Below are positions 30,831-41,492 of a DNA stretch of 64,000 nt, piece after piece. Source of the stretch: Mesorhabditis belari (Eukaryota > Nematoda > Chromadorea > Rhabditida > Rhabditidae); the NCBI GenBank assembly GCA_958450365.1, contig CAUEEP010000741.1, forward strand, positions 1-64,000, given 5' to 3'. The stretch's first letter is position 1. Every line of letters begins with the position of its first letter. Under the pieces are notes generated by a model that saw only the letters and a list, made by a program, of their open reading frames with translations, was not told the origin of the DNA and did not search any database. The position numbers and the translations under genes were made by a program.

Positions 30831-31306
30831 CTTTTCGATTCCATACCCATTTCATACAAAGATAAGGCTTGTCTCTTCTTCAATTTCCCTAAACACTTCT
30901 CTTCTGCACACATCGTCTTGCATTTTCTCGATTGACTCACGATTTTCGAGTTTTTGTTATCGACTTTGTTACGTTGTGGGATTTTAAAATCACACGCTTT
31001 TTTGGGCTAAAGTCTTGACTCATCTCTTCCAGTTGAAATCACTTTTGAATAACAATCTATCAGGCTTTTTGCTGTGCCTTTCATTTGTTATAGTTTGCTT
31101 TTTTCAAACTTACAAATTGTATTGATTCTGTCTTTTTCTTTTTCTTTTCTTTTCATTTTCTTTGACTCTATTAGAGAAAGATTCTCGTTTTAGCTTAGCT
31201 CTTGTCGCTTTCGACATTAGCTCTTGTAGCTTAGTTTTAACTTTGAGAATTTCCAGATTCCAGATTCCCAACACACTCAAATCCATATTCCTGAGAAAAA
31301 GCAAAA

Positions 31307-32140
31307 ATGTTGTTGCGGATTCTTCCGCTCGCGGCAATATTTCTTCTCGTCACTGCACAGTACAATAATCAGAGGTCTGTGAAAGCGAATTTGAGCGTAT
31401 TCATTGTTAAATGAGTTTCTAGAAAACAATAATAAATCATATTAAACGTGAAAGCAAAAGCTTAATAAGCTTCTGCGGCTTAATAAGTCTGCGGCTTAAT
31501 AAGCAAGCTTCTGCGGCTCAATAAGCTTCTGCTTACTAAGCAAGGCATCTATTTTTAAAGCTATTCTATGTGTCATTCTAGCAAAAGTGTCATCAATACG
31601 TGTACTTCTTGTGGAAAAGTTGATCGTTAAGTCACTGTGACGATTCTACGCATAACTTTTGTCACTTTTTCATGAATTGATGTTTTATCGTTCGAAAATA
31701 GATTAATGAATGGGCTTAAAGGATTGGCTGATTCTGATTGGCTCAATGAAATGAACTTTCAGGAGTCCATACCAACAGCAAGCCGGTCAACAACAGTACC
31801 CGAACAATCAAAACAATCAATTCCAGCAGAATAGACAACTCCAACAGAATCAGCAAAATCCGAATCTGAGGTTGATTCTATGAAATAGAGGTTTTGGATT
31901 TAAAATAAAAGGATTTTCCGAAAAAAGCCGTGAAGGGGATCGAACCCTCGACCCCCTGCTTGCCGACCTTTAACCTCTAACCACTGAGCCATCCGCTAGC
32001 TTGGCCGGGGAGAGAAAAAGGGAAACACAAAGGGGAAGAGAGGAAAAAAGAGCTACAAAAAAGGATAATCAAATTCATTTTCAGACCACAGCAAAACTAC
32101 CAACAACAATCAAATCAATACAATCCTAATCAACAACCGC

Positions 32141-32188
<48 letters not shown>

Positions 32189-35100
32189 ATGGAATGCAAA
32201 ATCAGCAACAGGGAAATATGAACAATCAAAATCCGCAATTTTTTGGGAATGGACAACAAATGAGCCGATCGGCAGTGAGCACGAATCCGTTGAGAATGGT
32301 GAGAATGCCAGCCGAATTGTTTAAGCCTTTTTAATGACTAGTTTAAAGAGAAGAACTTCAAGAATAGATTCTGATGGAAGCCAGAGACAGAGCTGAACTA
32401 GGGATTTCATCATTTCAAAAATGATTTCAAAATCTTAAGCCTTTTTCGAATTTCCCAAGTCTAGCCCTTCGGTTTTGCGATAAATTTTGGCCCACAGGTT
32501 TTGTTTTTGGCCTTTTTTTGGCCCATTTTGGCCCATTTTGGCCCACAGACAATTTTAATCTCAAATTTTCAACTTTACCTTCTACCCTTGCCTTTTTAGC
32601 CTTTCTATCTTAGCTTTTAGCTATTTTAACTTGCTATTTTGAAACCAGAAACTTTCCAGACAAATTCGTCCGATCTTGGTGCATTGGTGACAATCCAACT
32701 CCGACAATACTCGAATCCACAAAATTCCCTCGATGCGGACACAACTTGTGCTTGTCCGACAATCAATTGTGATTTCCTTCGACAAAATGAGCAGAACAAT
32801 TGCATGTTCTCGTTTATGGTCGTCATCTCGTCAGCGGAGTGAGTTTCCCCTCCACTCAGGCTCTCCCCCAGCCTCTCCCCCAGCCTCAGCCTCTCCCCCA
32901 GCCTCTCCCGTAACCTAAAAAGAGAACCGTAAGGGACAAGATGGCAAGAACAACCCAAATTGAGATCGAACTCGTGACCCGATCCAAGACTGCTAACCAC
33001 TCGGCCATGGCGACACTCGCACATGGTCGAGTGTATCTACTCTTGTATCCAATAGCTGCTCAAAACAGCGTCACAGCAAAAATAGCCTCCCTGCGGTTAA
33101 GTTTCTATATGTTTTTTATTCTGATTGAATGTTGAAGGTTGATGCATAAGTCTTTTCGTTTGTTTTCGTACTTCTGTTAAAAAGTAACAAATTCACGAAT
33201 TAATCTATAGTTTGCTCTATAAAAAAAGTGTTTTTTTTGTTGAATTTGCATCTTTTTAAATGAATTTCGGTTCACTTTGAAGCAAATTCGAGAGTGAAAA
33301 ACGCCTTTTTCGTAAAAATCTATAAAAAACTCTACGGAAAAATTGGCTGAATGAATTTCTCTGAAATTTTGGCGAAATATCAAACGTTTTTTTTCTCTAT
33401 CTTTTATCTATTGACACGAAGATAGGTTTTCTTTAGCTATCTTTAGCTAAGGTGTCTAAACCGCATCATCGAGTTAGCCCTTTTTGACTACCCGACTTCA
33501 TACTCTCAAGAAAATCCAGGCATTCAATATTTTTAAACCCGTTTTAATGTTATTTTGCAGAAAAATAATTCGTTTTTCTAATGAAATCAACCGTAGTTTA
33601 ATTCGTGCATTTGTTGGCTTCAAACGGCAGACGAAAAGGAACGAAAACACTTATGCATCAACCTATTAGAATAAAATTATCTACTTTGAGATCATTTAAA
33701 ACAGAATTAGTGTCGAGAAAAGCTCAGTTAACCTCTTTCTTAAGCCCTTTTTCGTTTTTTTTGGCCTTTTCTCAACTCAAATTTGTTCTAAACGGCCTTA
33801 AAATGTTCAGGAGATAGCTAATTTTTTTCTATATCCGATGAAAAACATAAATAAACTTAACCGCAAACACATTATTTTGGCGGGCACTATTTTGACCAAC
33901 TCTCGTCATTCGTTAAACTCAGTTTTCGTTTCGGTCGGTTTGGTTTTTTTGCTACGACAATCGGCTACGACTACGATTTGTTTGAATCCGAAATAAACTG
34001 AAATTTATAAGTCCAATGGTATGGATTAATTTAGCAATAGAATCTGAAACATTTTGGAATTTGTTGTTTTAAATTTGTTGCTTTGAAAAGACGCAGAAAA
34101 ATGAATATGATCATGACAGTAAGAACAGTATTTTTTCTTCTTTCCCTTAACGAATTGGAGACTTCGGAATTGGAGACTTTGGAATTGGAGACTTCGATTG
34201 GAAGTTTCAAAGTTTAAAGCTTCAAAGTCTCAGTGAGGCCAAAAGTTGAAATCTTGTTTATCATTATAATATTTTGTATAGACTTTTCCCCAGGAAATCA
34301 CTAAATCCATTCAATTGTTCAAGAAAGGAGCCATTAATTGTTTCATAACCTTGTAGTAACCTTGCTTTTTGACCAGTTGACCTGGCATTTTGACCAGTTG
34401 GCCTGGCTTTTTGACCAATTGACCTTGCTTTTTGACCAGTTCAATTCTATTTTGCTATTAGAAAGTTTAAAGCGATTTCCCTTAATCGCTTTTACTCCCT
34501 TTTACTCAAAATTCAGCTCAAATTTACTTTAGTTTATTTGAAGTTCAATTTGAATCATGTTTCAAGCAATGACGCATTGTTTGGAATGAAAAAAAAGCAA
34601 ATTTTTGAACACGGTTTCTGCCAGAAACAGCTCACCAACACTGATTTTCAATTGAACGATTGAAGCGCACTATCTTATCGAAAGAATTTCAAAGAGAAAA
34701 GAAAAGGAAAGACAAAATTCTCTTTCTTTTTCTCTTTCTTTTCTCTTTCTTTTTCTCTTTCCTTCTCAATTTCTGATTGTGGCTATATACGGCGAGAAGA
34801 GTCAGCTCTAGCTTCAAAGGGGAAATGGAGAAAAGGGAAAAGACTGGGGAACAGAATATTTGTATAGCATGGCACTCCGCTCCTTTCCTCCAGCCAATCG
34901 ATCGATTGCTTGTGCCGAAACAAATATGTATTTGGGGAAGAATTCTAAAATAACTGACTAGGGAAACGCATGGATTGACTCATAGAAATCGTAGAAATAA
35001 CATTAAATGTATAATGAGTACCTAGGCTTTGAGGCTTTGAACAGTATCTCTAAACTGCAAAAAGCATTTTTAGCATTTTATGATTTCTTCGATAAATAAC

Positions 35101-37520
35101 CCAAAAACGACTCTTTGGCTATTCTAAACTTTCAAATTATTTCATGATTTCTATGAGCAAATAGAATTTTAGCCTTGAAAAGCCTTGAAAGCTTGAAAGG
35201 AAAGCCTTGAAAGCTTGAAAGCCTGAAAGGAAAGCCTTGAAAAGTCTTGAAGGGGTCTTGAAAATAGTTTTTAATCATTTTACTAACAAAAAAGTTTGTC
35301 GGTGAGCGGTATCGAAGCAGGGAAGTCAAAAATGATGACACCCTTACTAATCGATGCCCACACTAAGCACTAGGCTACAGGGCACTGATTGGCACAAGAC
35401 ACAGACAAGGCTCAAGACACAGACAAGGCTCAAGTCACTTACAAGGCTCAAGTCACTTACGAGGCTCAAGACACAGACAAGGCTCAAGACACAGACAAGG
35501 CTCAAGTCACTTACAAGGCTCAAGTCACTTACGAGGCTCAAGTCACTTACGAGGCTCAAGTCACTTACGAGGCTCAAGTCACTTACGAGGCTCAAGGGAA
35601 CTGTTTGAACTCGGAATCGATCCCTAGATCGATTCTGTATATGACCTATTTACAAAACACCACCTTGAAAAGTTATAGTGTTTTTCTATTTTTACTTTTC
35701 TATATTTTAAACTTTGTAAAAACGCATTTGAAGTTTTGGCAATTATCAAAAAATCGGGTCCGCAGACTTAAAATGGATTCCTCGCGACTCCAAACAACCA
35801 ACTAGGTGGTGTGGTCGGTAGTGTCCCTGCACTCGGCCCGGTTTAATCCTGGTTCGATACCGGGTGCCGCCTTTTCTTTTTGTTTTTTTTGCAAATTTTC
35901 TTAAGCATGATAATTTTATGATTATTTAAGTTTATATGACAATTAACAATGTTGCCATTGATTTGTTAGAGGGTGTAATTGAGCATTAAAAGCTGGACGC
36001 AAATGGTGTGCCAGAAATTCAAAAAACCTTTCAAAAATCATCAACTTTGAGGCCATTTTTAACTGATTTTCACAAAGCTTTTCGTGGTTTTTGATTGCAG
36101 ATTCGGAATCAGTTAAGTTTTTCCAATAAAATGCGCTATGTCACTAGCCGTAACTTCGCGGGCAATCCATGCGCTTTCCTAGTGAAGGAATTTCAAGAGA
36201 AATTTTGATAGTTGAAGACATTAGAGTATCAAAATTGAATCCCAGTTGGCTTTGGGTTCAAATATTGAAATGGCTGTTGAAACGGCGCACTAGATTTGTA
36301 GATTGCGAGGAAATGTAGAGAAATGTAGAGCTCAGTGCGCCAGACAAGCTATGTTTTCATGTTTAAACAAAGCTGCACTCTGAAGCGAACAAACCTCAGC
36401 TGTCAGCTGGCTAAAATGTGTCAAATTACTGTGTACAGTGATGTTGGCTTTACTTTATTTAATCTATCTGATGCATTCAATCTATCTGCTGATACTTTAA
36501 AGGTTCAAGGAAGATAAAAATACAAAAATAGATGTATTTCGTTGAATTAGAGACAAACTTACGAGTTTTCGATGTTTTCGATAGTTTTCGATAGCTTTCG
36601 ATAGCTTTTTCGCGTTTTTAAAAACAGTACTGAAGAGAGGAGGCTCTAAATTTAAAAATCCAATCAAATCTCATCAAAACTCGCTTTATTTCCTTGCATT
36701 TTAGCCAAACGGTGAAAATGATTCAAAGCGATTTCTATCCATTCTCCCAATCGATCAACCAAGGCAATTGGACGACGGCGATCACGCTGCAAGTGCCAAC
36801 GAAGCCGGTAAATGAATTCATCATCCGCACAGCGCTACAAACTACAAGCTCAGACTTCAGACGCTTGTAGAAACGCGTAGAATGGCTATTTTTGTAAACT
36901 GTTTTTGCCAAAAGATCGAGCCAACTTTGGGCTTTTGAATGACACCAAAATCAGGCGAATCCATCATCTCTACGCTGAAATATAACGTTTCTTCCATGCT
37001 TGTAGTCCTAGGCTACAGACTACAGACTACAGACTACAAACAAACTGTAGTGGGACTACAAACTGCTATAAATAGTATGTTCTCGATGGTGAATTTGGGC
37101 ATATCTTGATGCCATTCAAAAGCCCGAAGTTGGCTCGATGTTTTGGTAAAAACAGTTTTTAAAAACGACCATTCTACGCGTTTCTACAAGCGTCTGAAAT
37201 CTGATCTTGTAGTTTGTAACGCTCATCTCTAATCTACAGTCTGGAGATAAACGGGTTTTCAATTCCCCACATTCAGTCGGCAATCGATGTCTTCGTGCAA
37301 CACCTCGGCGCGGTCATCCGAAAACAAACCGCTCAATTGCTCTATTTCAACAATCGGCTGACACTCGTCGACGCTTTTGCTATTCCATTGTTGCAGGTAT
37401 TCGATAGATTGAGTGATTGATTGATTGATCTGATTGATCTGATTGAGTTGATTCAATTGATTGAATTCATCGATTTTATTGAGTTGATTGAGTTGATTGA
37501 TTGATTGTTGTTTTTTTTTT

Positions 37521-37575
<55 letters not shown>

Positions 37576-40500
37576 ATTGATTTGATTGATTGGTTTGATT
37601 GGTTTGATTGATTCAATTGATTGAGTTGATTGATTGATTGATTGATTCTATTGATTCAATTGATTGATTTGATTGATTCTATTGACTCAATTGATTCAAT
37701 TGATTGATTTTATTGAGTTGATTGATTGATTGATTGATTGGTTTGATTGATTGATTGATTCTATTGATTCAATTGATCGATTTGATTGATTGATTGATCG
37801 ATTTCATTGATTCTATTGATTGAATGTTATCGATTTCTAAATTACTGTAGTTATCAACACCATTTTTAAACGTGGTTGCTGGAGACGAGTGTTTTTAGAT
37901 TGATCCAACCTCGGGCAACGGTCGAGTTTCTTCAACTCAGCTTGGAAGCACTCTTCAGCAAGGAAACACGTAAATTTTAGAAATCTTCACAGTAATGGCT
38001 GTACTGTAATAGCTAAAGACATTTAACAACAAAGTTTCCGAAAAAAGTTCACTAGTCCACTAGATTGATAGCTCACTAGTCAACTAGATTGATAGCTTAC
38101 TAGTCGACTAGATTGATAGCTCACTAGTGGACTAGATTGATAGCTCACTAGTCAACTAGATTGATAGCTCACTAGTCGACTAGATTGATAGCTCACTAGT
38201 CCACTAGACTGATAGCTCAGGACTAGAGTTTTGCTATTTCTAAAGTTTCTAGGAGACTAGAATTCTCTAATCGAAGGTTTTTAGGTCAAAAGTTAAAGGA
38301 AAACTTCTTAAAACGTACCTAAATCATCAATCATTTCAGTTTATCCTACGATTTATCCCTCCAATGTCAGCAGGGTTACTTGGGCAAGAATTGCGATTTG
38401 AAATGCGGAACGCTCGGCAATCAGAACTCGGATGTTGTCCTTTGCCAGTAAGTGAAACGGAAATATTTCCCGAATTCACGACCCAGTTCATAATTGATCA
38501 AAGGCTTGATAAACACTTGATCACTTTTTTTTTGCAGAAGCTCCTACGACGGCACGATTCAAAGCTGCCGATACAACAGCGGAAGATCACAGGTGGGGAT
38601 CGATCTGATCTTTCTGATCGATTGAATATCAAAAACAACAATTTCTCTAGGCAAATTATTAGAATCCAGAATAGATTAGGGTAAATTATGAATTTTTGAA
38701 GGATCTAAAATGAATTTTTGTCTATTATCTGATGCCTGGGTTTTAAGTTATAGTGAAAAAGTTTAAGTTCTTTATCTCATCATTTCTAAAGGCTCTTTCT
38801 CAAAGCCCAATCATCAGATTGAGTACAAAATAGTAATCTTTTTAATAAAGATCATACTAAAAATATCAGAAAGATCTATGGTTTGGCTTTTGTAGAGTAG
38901 GAAGGAGAGGAAGGAGAAGGCTAAAATTGTAGAGGAAGGAGAGGCTGATCTAATATGGTTGATCTAATATGGCTGATCTAATATGACTGATCTAATATGA
39001 CTGATCTACTTATTGACTGACCTGGCCTTTCAGGTGCAAAGCTGCACAGTTTGCTCGAACTACAACACGACGAGCAACACGTGCACCGACTATGCTGGAC
39101 CCATTGATGACAGGGTGAGTGGAGAAATGAGTCAACCTGTGGTCAGCCATTCTAGCGTACATTTGAACGCTGTACATGTGGTTTCATATAGTTGGAAGCT
39201 TTATCATGAAATCCTATCTACTGTATATGTTACGTCCAATCTAGAAATCCGTCCAATCTAGAGTGAAGTGAGATTAAACGTCCGATCTAGTATCAAGCCG
39301 ATCACTCTAAATCTAAGTCTTGATTGGACGTCTGATTTAGAGTGATCGGCTTGATTCTAGATCGAACGCTTGACCTCACTTCACTCTAAATCAAACGTCC
39401 GATCCAGAATCCGATCCAGAATCAGTCTAGATCGAATGTTACATATATAAAAGAGCATTGTCTGTCTGCCTGTCTGTCTGCACAGGCATTTCCTCGGCCT
39501 TGTTTTGACTATTAAAGCTAAACTTCTTTAGAAAACCTTAGAATCTATTGTAGTTGTAACATTTTAAAAATTAAAGAATAAAAGTGGGGTGGAAGAGCCG
39601 GGAATCGAACCGGGACGGTGTGGGTCGTAGACAAGCGCGCCCACGACCGCGCCACTTTGACACAAAGGCGATTGTAGAGGAAGAGGAAGGAGATCCTCTT
39701 AACACCAGAAAAACCTGGTGTTAAGAGGATTTTTCGGCTGGTGTTAGATAGAATTCAGTCCCTGGCTGTTAAATAACTGTTTTTTCCAGAATTTGGTCAA
39801 ACACGCCTACCGAACGTGGACAATCGTGCTGGGAGTTTTGCTGGGATTGGCCTTGTTGCTCATCCTCTGCCTCATCATCGCTTACATCATGTGAGAGTTC
39901 GCAGTGTTTAGAAAAAAAGAGTTTGAATACTGTAATGTATTAATTGTATGGCAAAGGCAAATGCAAAGGCAAAGGCAAAGGCAAATAGAAATAACAAAGA
40001 GAGAAAAACGTTTCATATATTCATAGGCGTTTCATTGATCGCTCAGTATAGCCAAAGATGTCAAAGATAATCAAAAATATCACCAAAAACATAATTCCAG
40101 TCTCCGCAATCGTGAACAAGAGGAATACGATCAAGCACCATCCGTCTACAAGCCACCAGCCACCACGACAGGCACAACAAACGGACACACCGCCTACAAT
40201 AGTGGGACAACGGCGAGAAGAGATTCGGATAACGAATGGTCATCACCGGCTAGACAGCCATTGATCGATCGGGGACATGATGTGAGTGAGAGAAAGTTTT
40301 GAGAAAAAAAGGATTATCGGGTACACTACACTACTTGTGAGATGTGAGCGGGGCTATAAAACACTTTGCTTTTTGCATGAACATTCTTGAATTGCATTTA
40401 CACGTCCGTATCACAATGAGAAAATCGGAAAGCAAATTTAAGCACTAGAGCCCGTCAAATAGTTCTGGCTCCACTAAAAAGCTGTGTTTTAAAACAAAAA

Positions 40501-40620
40501 AAAAACGTCGAGGAACCTATTTTAAGCATTATATGTAGCTTCGAAAAACTGTAATTTCAGGACGTTTATCGTACTACAACCACGACGCACACTCAACAGC
40601 GACAGGAGCACGCCGTTTAA
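31307..40620 (+). CDS. type I membrane protein with Q-rich N-terminus and DSL/EGF-like module
   Basis: Thirteen phased exons: 31,307-31,374; 31,763-31,870; 32,085-32,298; 32,660-32,838; 36,705-36,807; 37,277-37,396; 37,899-37,969; 38,340-38,447; 38,538-38,592; 39,034-39,114; 39,790-39,890; 40,101-40,281; 40,561-40,620. They give 482 residues without a frame break. A signal peptide (MLLRILPLAAIFLLVTAQ) is followed by a Q/N-rich segment with a CAA-encoded Q run. The next domain (GALVTIQLRQYSNPQNSLD...CACPTINCDF, later ITLQVPTKPSAIDVFVQHL) resembles the N-terminal domain of Notch ligands. The LSLQCQQGYLGKNCDLKC block matches the start of a DSL or EGF fold; SCTVCSNYNTTSNTC follows. One membrane helix starts at TWTIVLGVLL and the tail is YxPP-like and Thr-rich. 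It lacks the full DSL cysteine pattern, so a ligand role is inferred. Long introns hold tRNA-like units and palindromes. Confidence 0.85.
31928..32003 (-). tRNA. tRNA-like unit in intron 2 of the DSL-like gene
   Basis: Minus strand: gcggatggctcagtggttag (strong A box) and ggtcgagggttcgatcccc (strong B box and T-arm). The 5' arm (agcggat) does not pair with the 3' arm (tcacggc). Confidence 0.5.
32140..32187 (+). repeat. coding CAA repeat (polyglutamine)
   Basis: About 16 uninterrupted CAA codons lie inside exon 3 of the DSL-like gene, in frame as glutamine. The tract may be length-polymorphic. Confidence 0.9.
32938..33015 (-). tRNA. Ser/Leu-like tRNA-derived unit
   Basis: Minus strand: gtcgccatggccgagtggttagc is very close to a class II tRNA 5' half, and cacgagttcgatctc is a B box. 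The acceptor 3' half (attgggttgttcttgcc) does not match cleanly, so it is probably a SINE. Confidence 0.5.
33136..33665. mobile_element. mariner-type MITE with aggttgatgcataag ends
   Basis: Left end aggttgatgcataagtctttt and right end cacttatgcatcaacct form inverted repeats around 530 bp. Inner arms also pair (acaaattcacgaattaat against attaattcgtgcatttgt-like sequence near 33,598). No transposase frame remains. It lies in intron 4 of the DSL-like gene. Confidence 0.8.
33670..35290 (+). other. middle of intron 4, no gene seen
   Basis: AT-rich sequence with small repeats (gaccagttgacctggc near 34,370-34,440; tttctctttcttttt near 34,715-34,760; gccttgaaagcttgaaa near 35,170-35,235). No conserved exon was found on either strand. 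Confidence 0.5.
35300..35386 (-). tRNA. tRNA-like unit
   Basis: Minus strand: tgtagcctagtgcttagtgtg resembles the A-box half and ctgcttcgataccgctcacc the B-box half. Acceptor pairing is absent. Confidence 0.35.
35390..35600. repeat. 18-bp repeat, aaggctcaagtcacttac
   Basis: About twelve copies of an 18-bp unit in two flavours (caagacacagac and caagtcacttac). The multiple-of-3 period keeps several frames open, so the Thr/Gln/Lys and Ser/Leu/Val ORFs are artefacts. Confidence 0.95.
35806..35872 (+). tRNA. tRNA-like unit with pairable acceptor arm, possibly Cys(GCA)-like
   Basis: The 5' ggtggtg can pair with 3' tgccgcc using G-U wobbles, and cctggttcgataccggg gives a regular T-arm. A loop ctgcact would carry GCA, but the anticodon stem has mismatches and the D arm is irregular. 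It is the best-folding of the tRNA-like units, yet still doubtful as a working gene. Confidence 0.45.
36829..37228. mobile_element. 400-bp palindromic element in intron 5 of the DSL-like gene
   Basis: The left arm cgctacaaactacaagctcagac and the inverted right arm gatcttgtagtttgtaacg pair. So do gtagaaacgcgtagaatgg with attctacgcgtttctac, and agatcgagccaactttgggc with gcccgaagttggctcgat. Inner tagactacagactacag repeats form the loop. Confidence 0.85.
37397..37835. repeat. ttgattga low-complexity tract with a T~60 homopolymer
   Basis: Words of ttgattgatt, ttgattcaat and similar fill most of intron 6. A run of about 62 T (broken by one A near 37,522) spans roughly 37,511-37,574, a length at which assemblies commonly miscount bases. 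Confidence 0.95.
38048..38222. repeat. 27-bp tandem repeat, actagattgatagctcactagtc
   Basis: Seven copies with alternating ccactaga, cgactaga and caactaga heads. The unit contains an internal ctagt...actag near-palindrome. Spacers are absent, so it is a minisatellite and not a CRISPR array. Confidence 0.95.
39222..39450. mobile_element. 230-bp palindromic element
   Basis: tatgttacgtccaatctag at the left pairs with ctagatcgaatgttacata at the right. The centre has ccgatcactctaaatc facing gatttagagtgatcgg. It lies in intron 10 of the DSL-like gene and abuts the tatataaaagagc repeat. Confidence 0.85.
39443..39485 (+). repeat. third tatataaaagagc...tctgtctgcctgtctg copy
   Basis: Matches the elements at 4939 and 5068 and, like the one at 5068, lies near a tRNA-like unit (39,597). 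Confidence 0.6.
39595..39662 (-). tRNA. tRNA-like unit
   Basis: Minus strand: agtggcgcggtcgtgggcg, then gtcccggttcgattcccggc with a perfect T-arm. The 5' arm does not pair with the 3' cttccacc arm. Confidence 0.45.
39700..39740. other. short hairpin, aacaccagaaaaacctggtgtt
   Basis: cctcttaacaccag and ctggtgttaagagg form a perfect 14-bp stem with a short loop, in intron 10 about 60 bases before the membrane-helix exon. Probably a mobile element remnant. Confidence 0.5.
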
Positions 40621-41492
40621 AGGATTTGATTCTCAGACTTTACTTTCTCTCTAGTCTCTCAGTGTGAAGCTTTCGTAATTTTGTAAAACCAAGTATGCTA
40701 CTACTCTTCTCGATTCTACTTTGCTAGATTGCTAGAGTACATTCTAGTGGTACTCAGAAGTGTTGTAGCTCGAAAACAAATGTCTTCCTTCCATTCCAGA
40801 ACTTGATTCATGATAAGTTTACTCCAAGAGAAGTACCGTATAACACTTAATAATTTTTCCCCTTCTAAAGAAATCCTTTCTTTCAGAGATCTAATCTTTT
40901 GTTACGATGAATCCTCTTTAAAACAGAAGCTGTACGTTTGTTAGACTTCATATTACTGCCATCATTAATTCCATCGTATCGTTGTTTAATCCTTCTTTAA
41001 TTCACCATGACCTCATTCCATTGTGCCTACGCATTCATTCATTGCAGTTTGTATTGTCATTGCTTTTTCATTTTGTTCGGTTTGGCCAAAACTTTTTCAT
41101 CATATCGGCTCAACAATAAATTATAATTTCCAGAAAAATAACAATTTAGAAGGCAACCGTTTATGAAACAAACAGAAAAGTGTGGGGTCTTACTTGCAGA
41201 AAAAATAAATACCTCACAAGAAACTACCCAATTAGCCCAACACACAAGAAGATACACAGCTAGAAGACCCGTTAGGGGCGATCATTGAGAAGTGAGGGAG
41301 CACGCTTAGGCTATGGGGTTACAAAAGGAAGAAAATATCAGAGAAAAACCCCGTAACAAAAGAAAAACGATAGCACACCTCGATGGAAATGTGATCGGGA
41401 AAAGATACACATATGGAGCACACATCACAGAAAATTTGACAAGTCCATGAATAGCTAGAGGGGCTTATGGAATCAACAAATACGAATGGGGT
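40621..41492. other. 3' regions between the convergent DSL-like and pdi-2 genes
   Basis: No exon is seen. The two genes converge here, with about 870 bases for both 3' UTRs. Confidence 0.6.

Noticed and set aside
38048..38222. Regular direct repeats resembling a CRISPR array
   Set aside because: The copies are contiguous with no unique spacers and the genome is eukaryotic, so it is a minisatellite.
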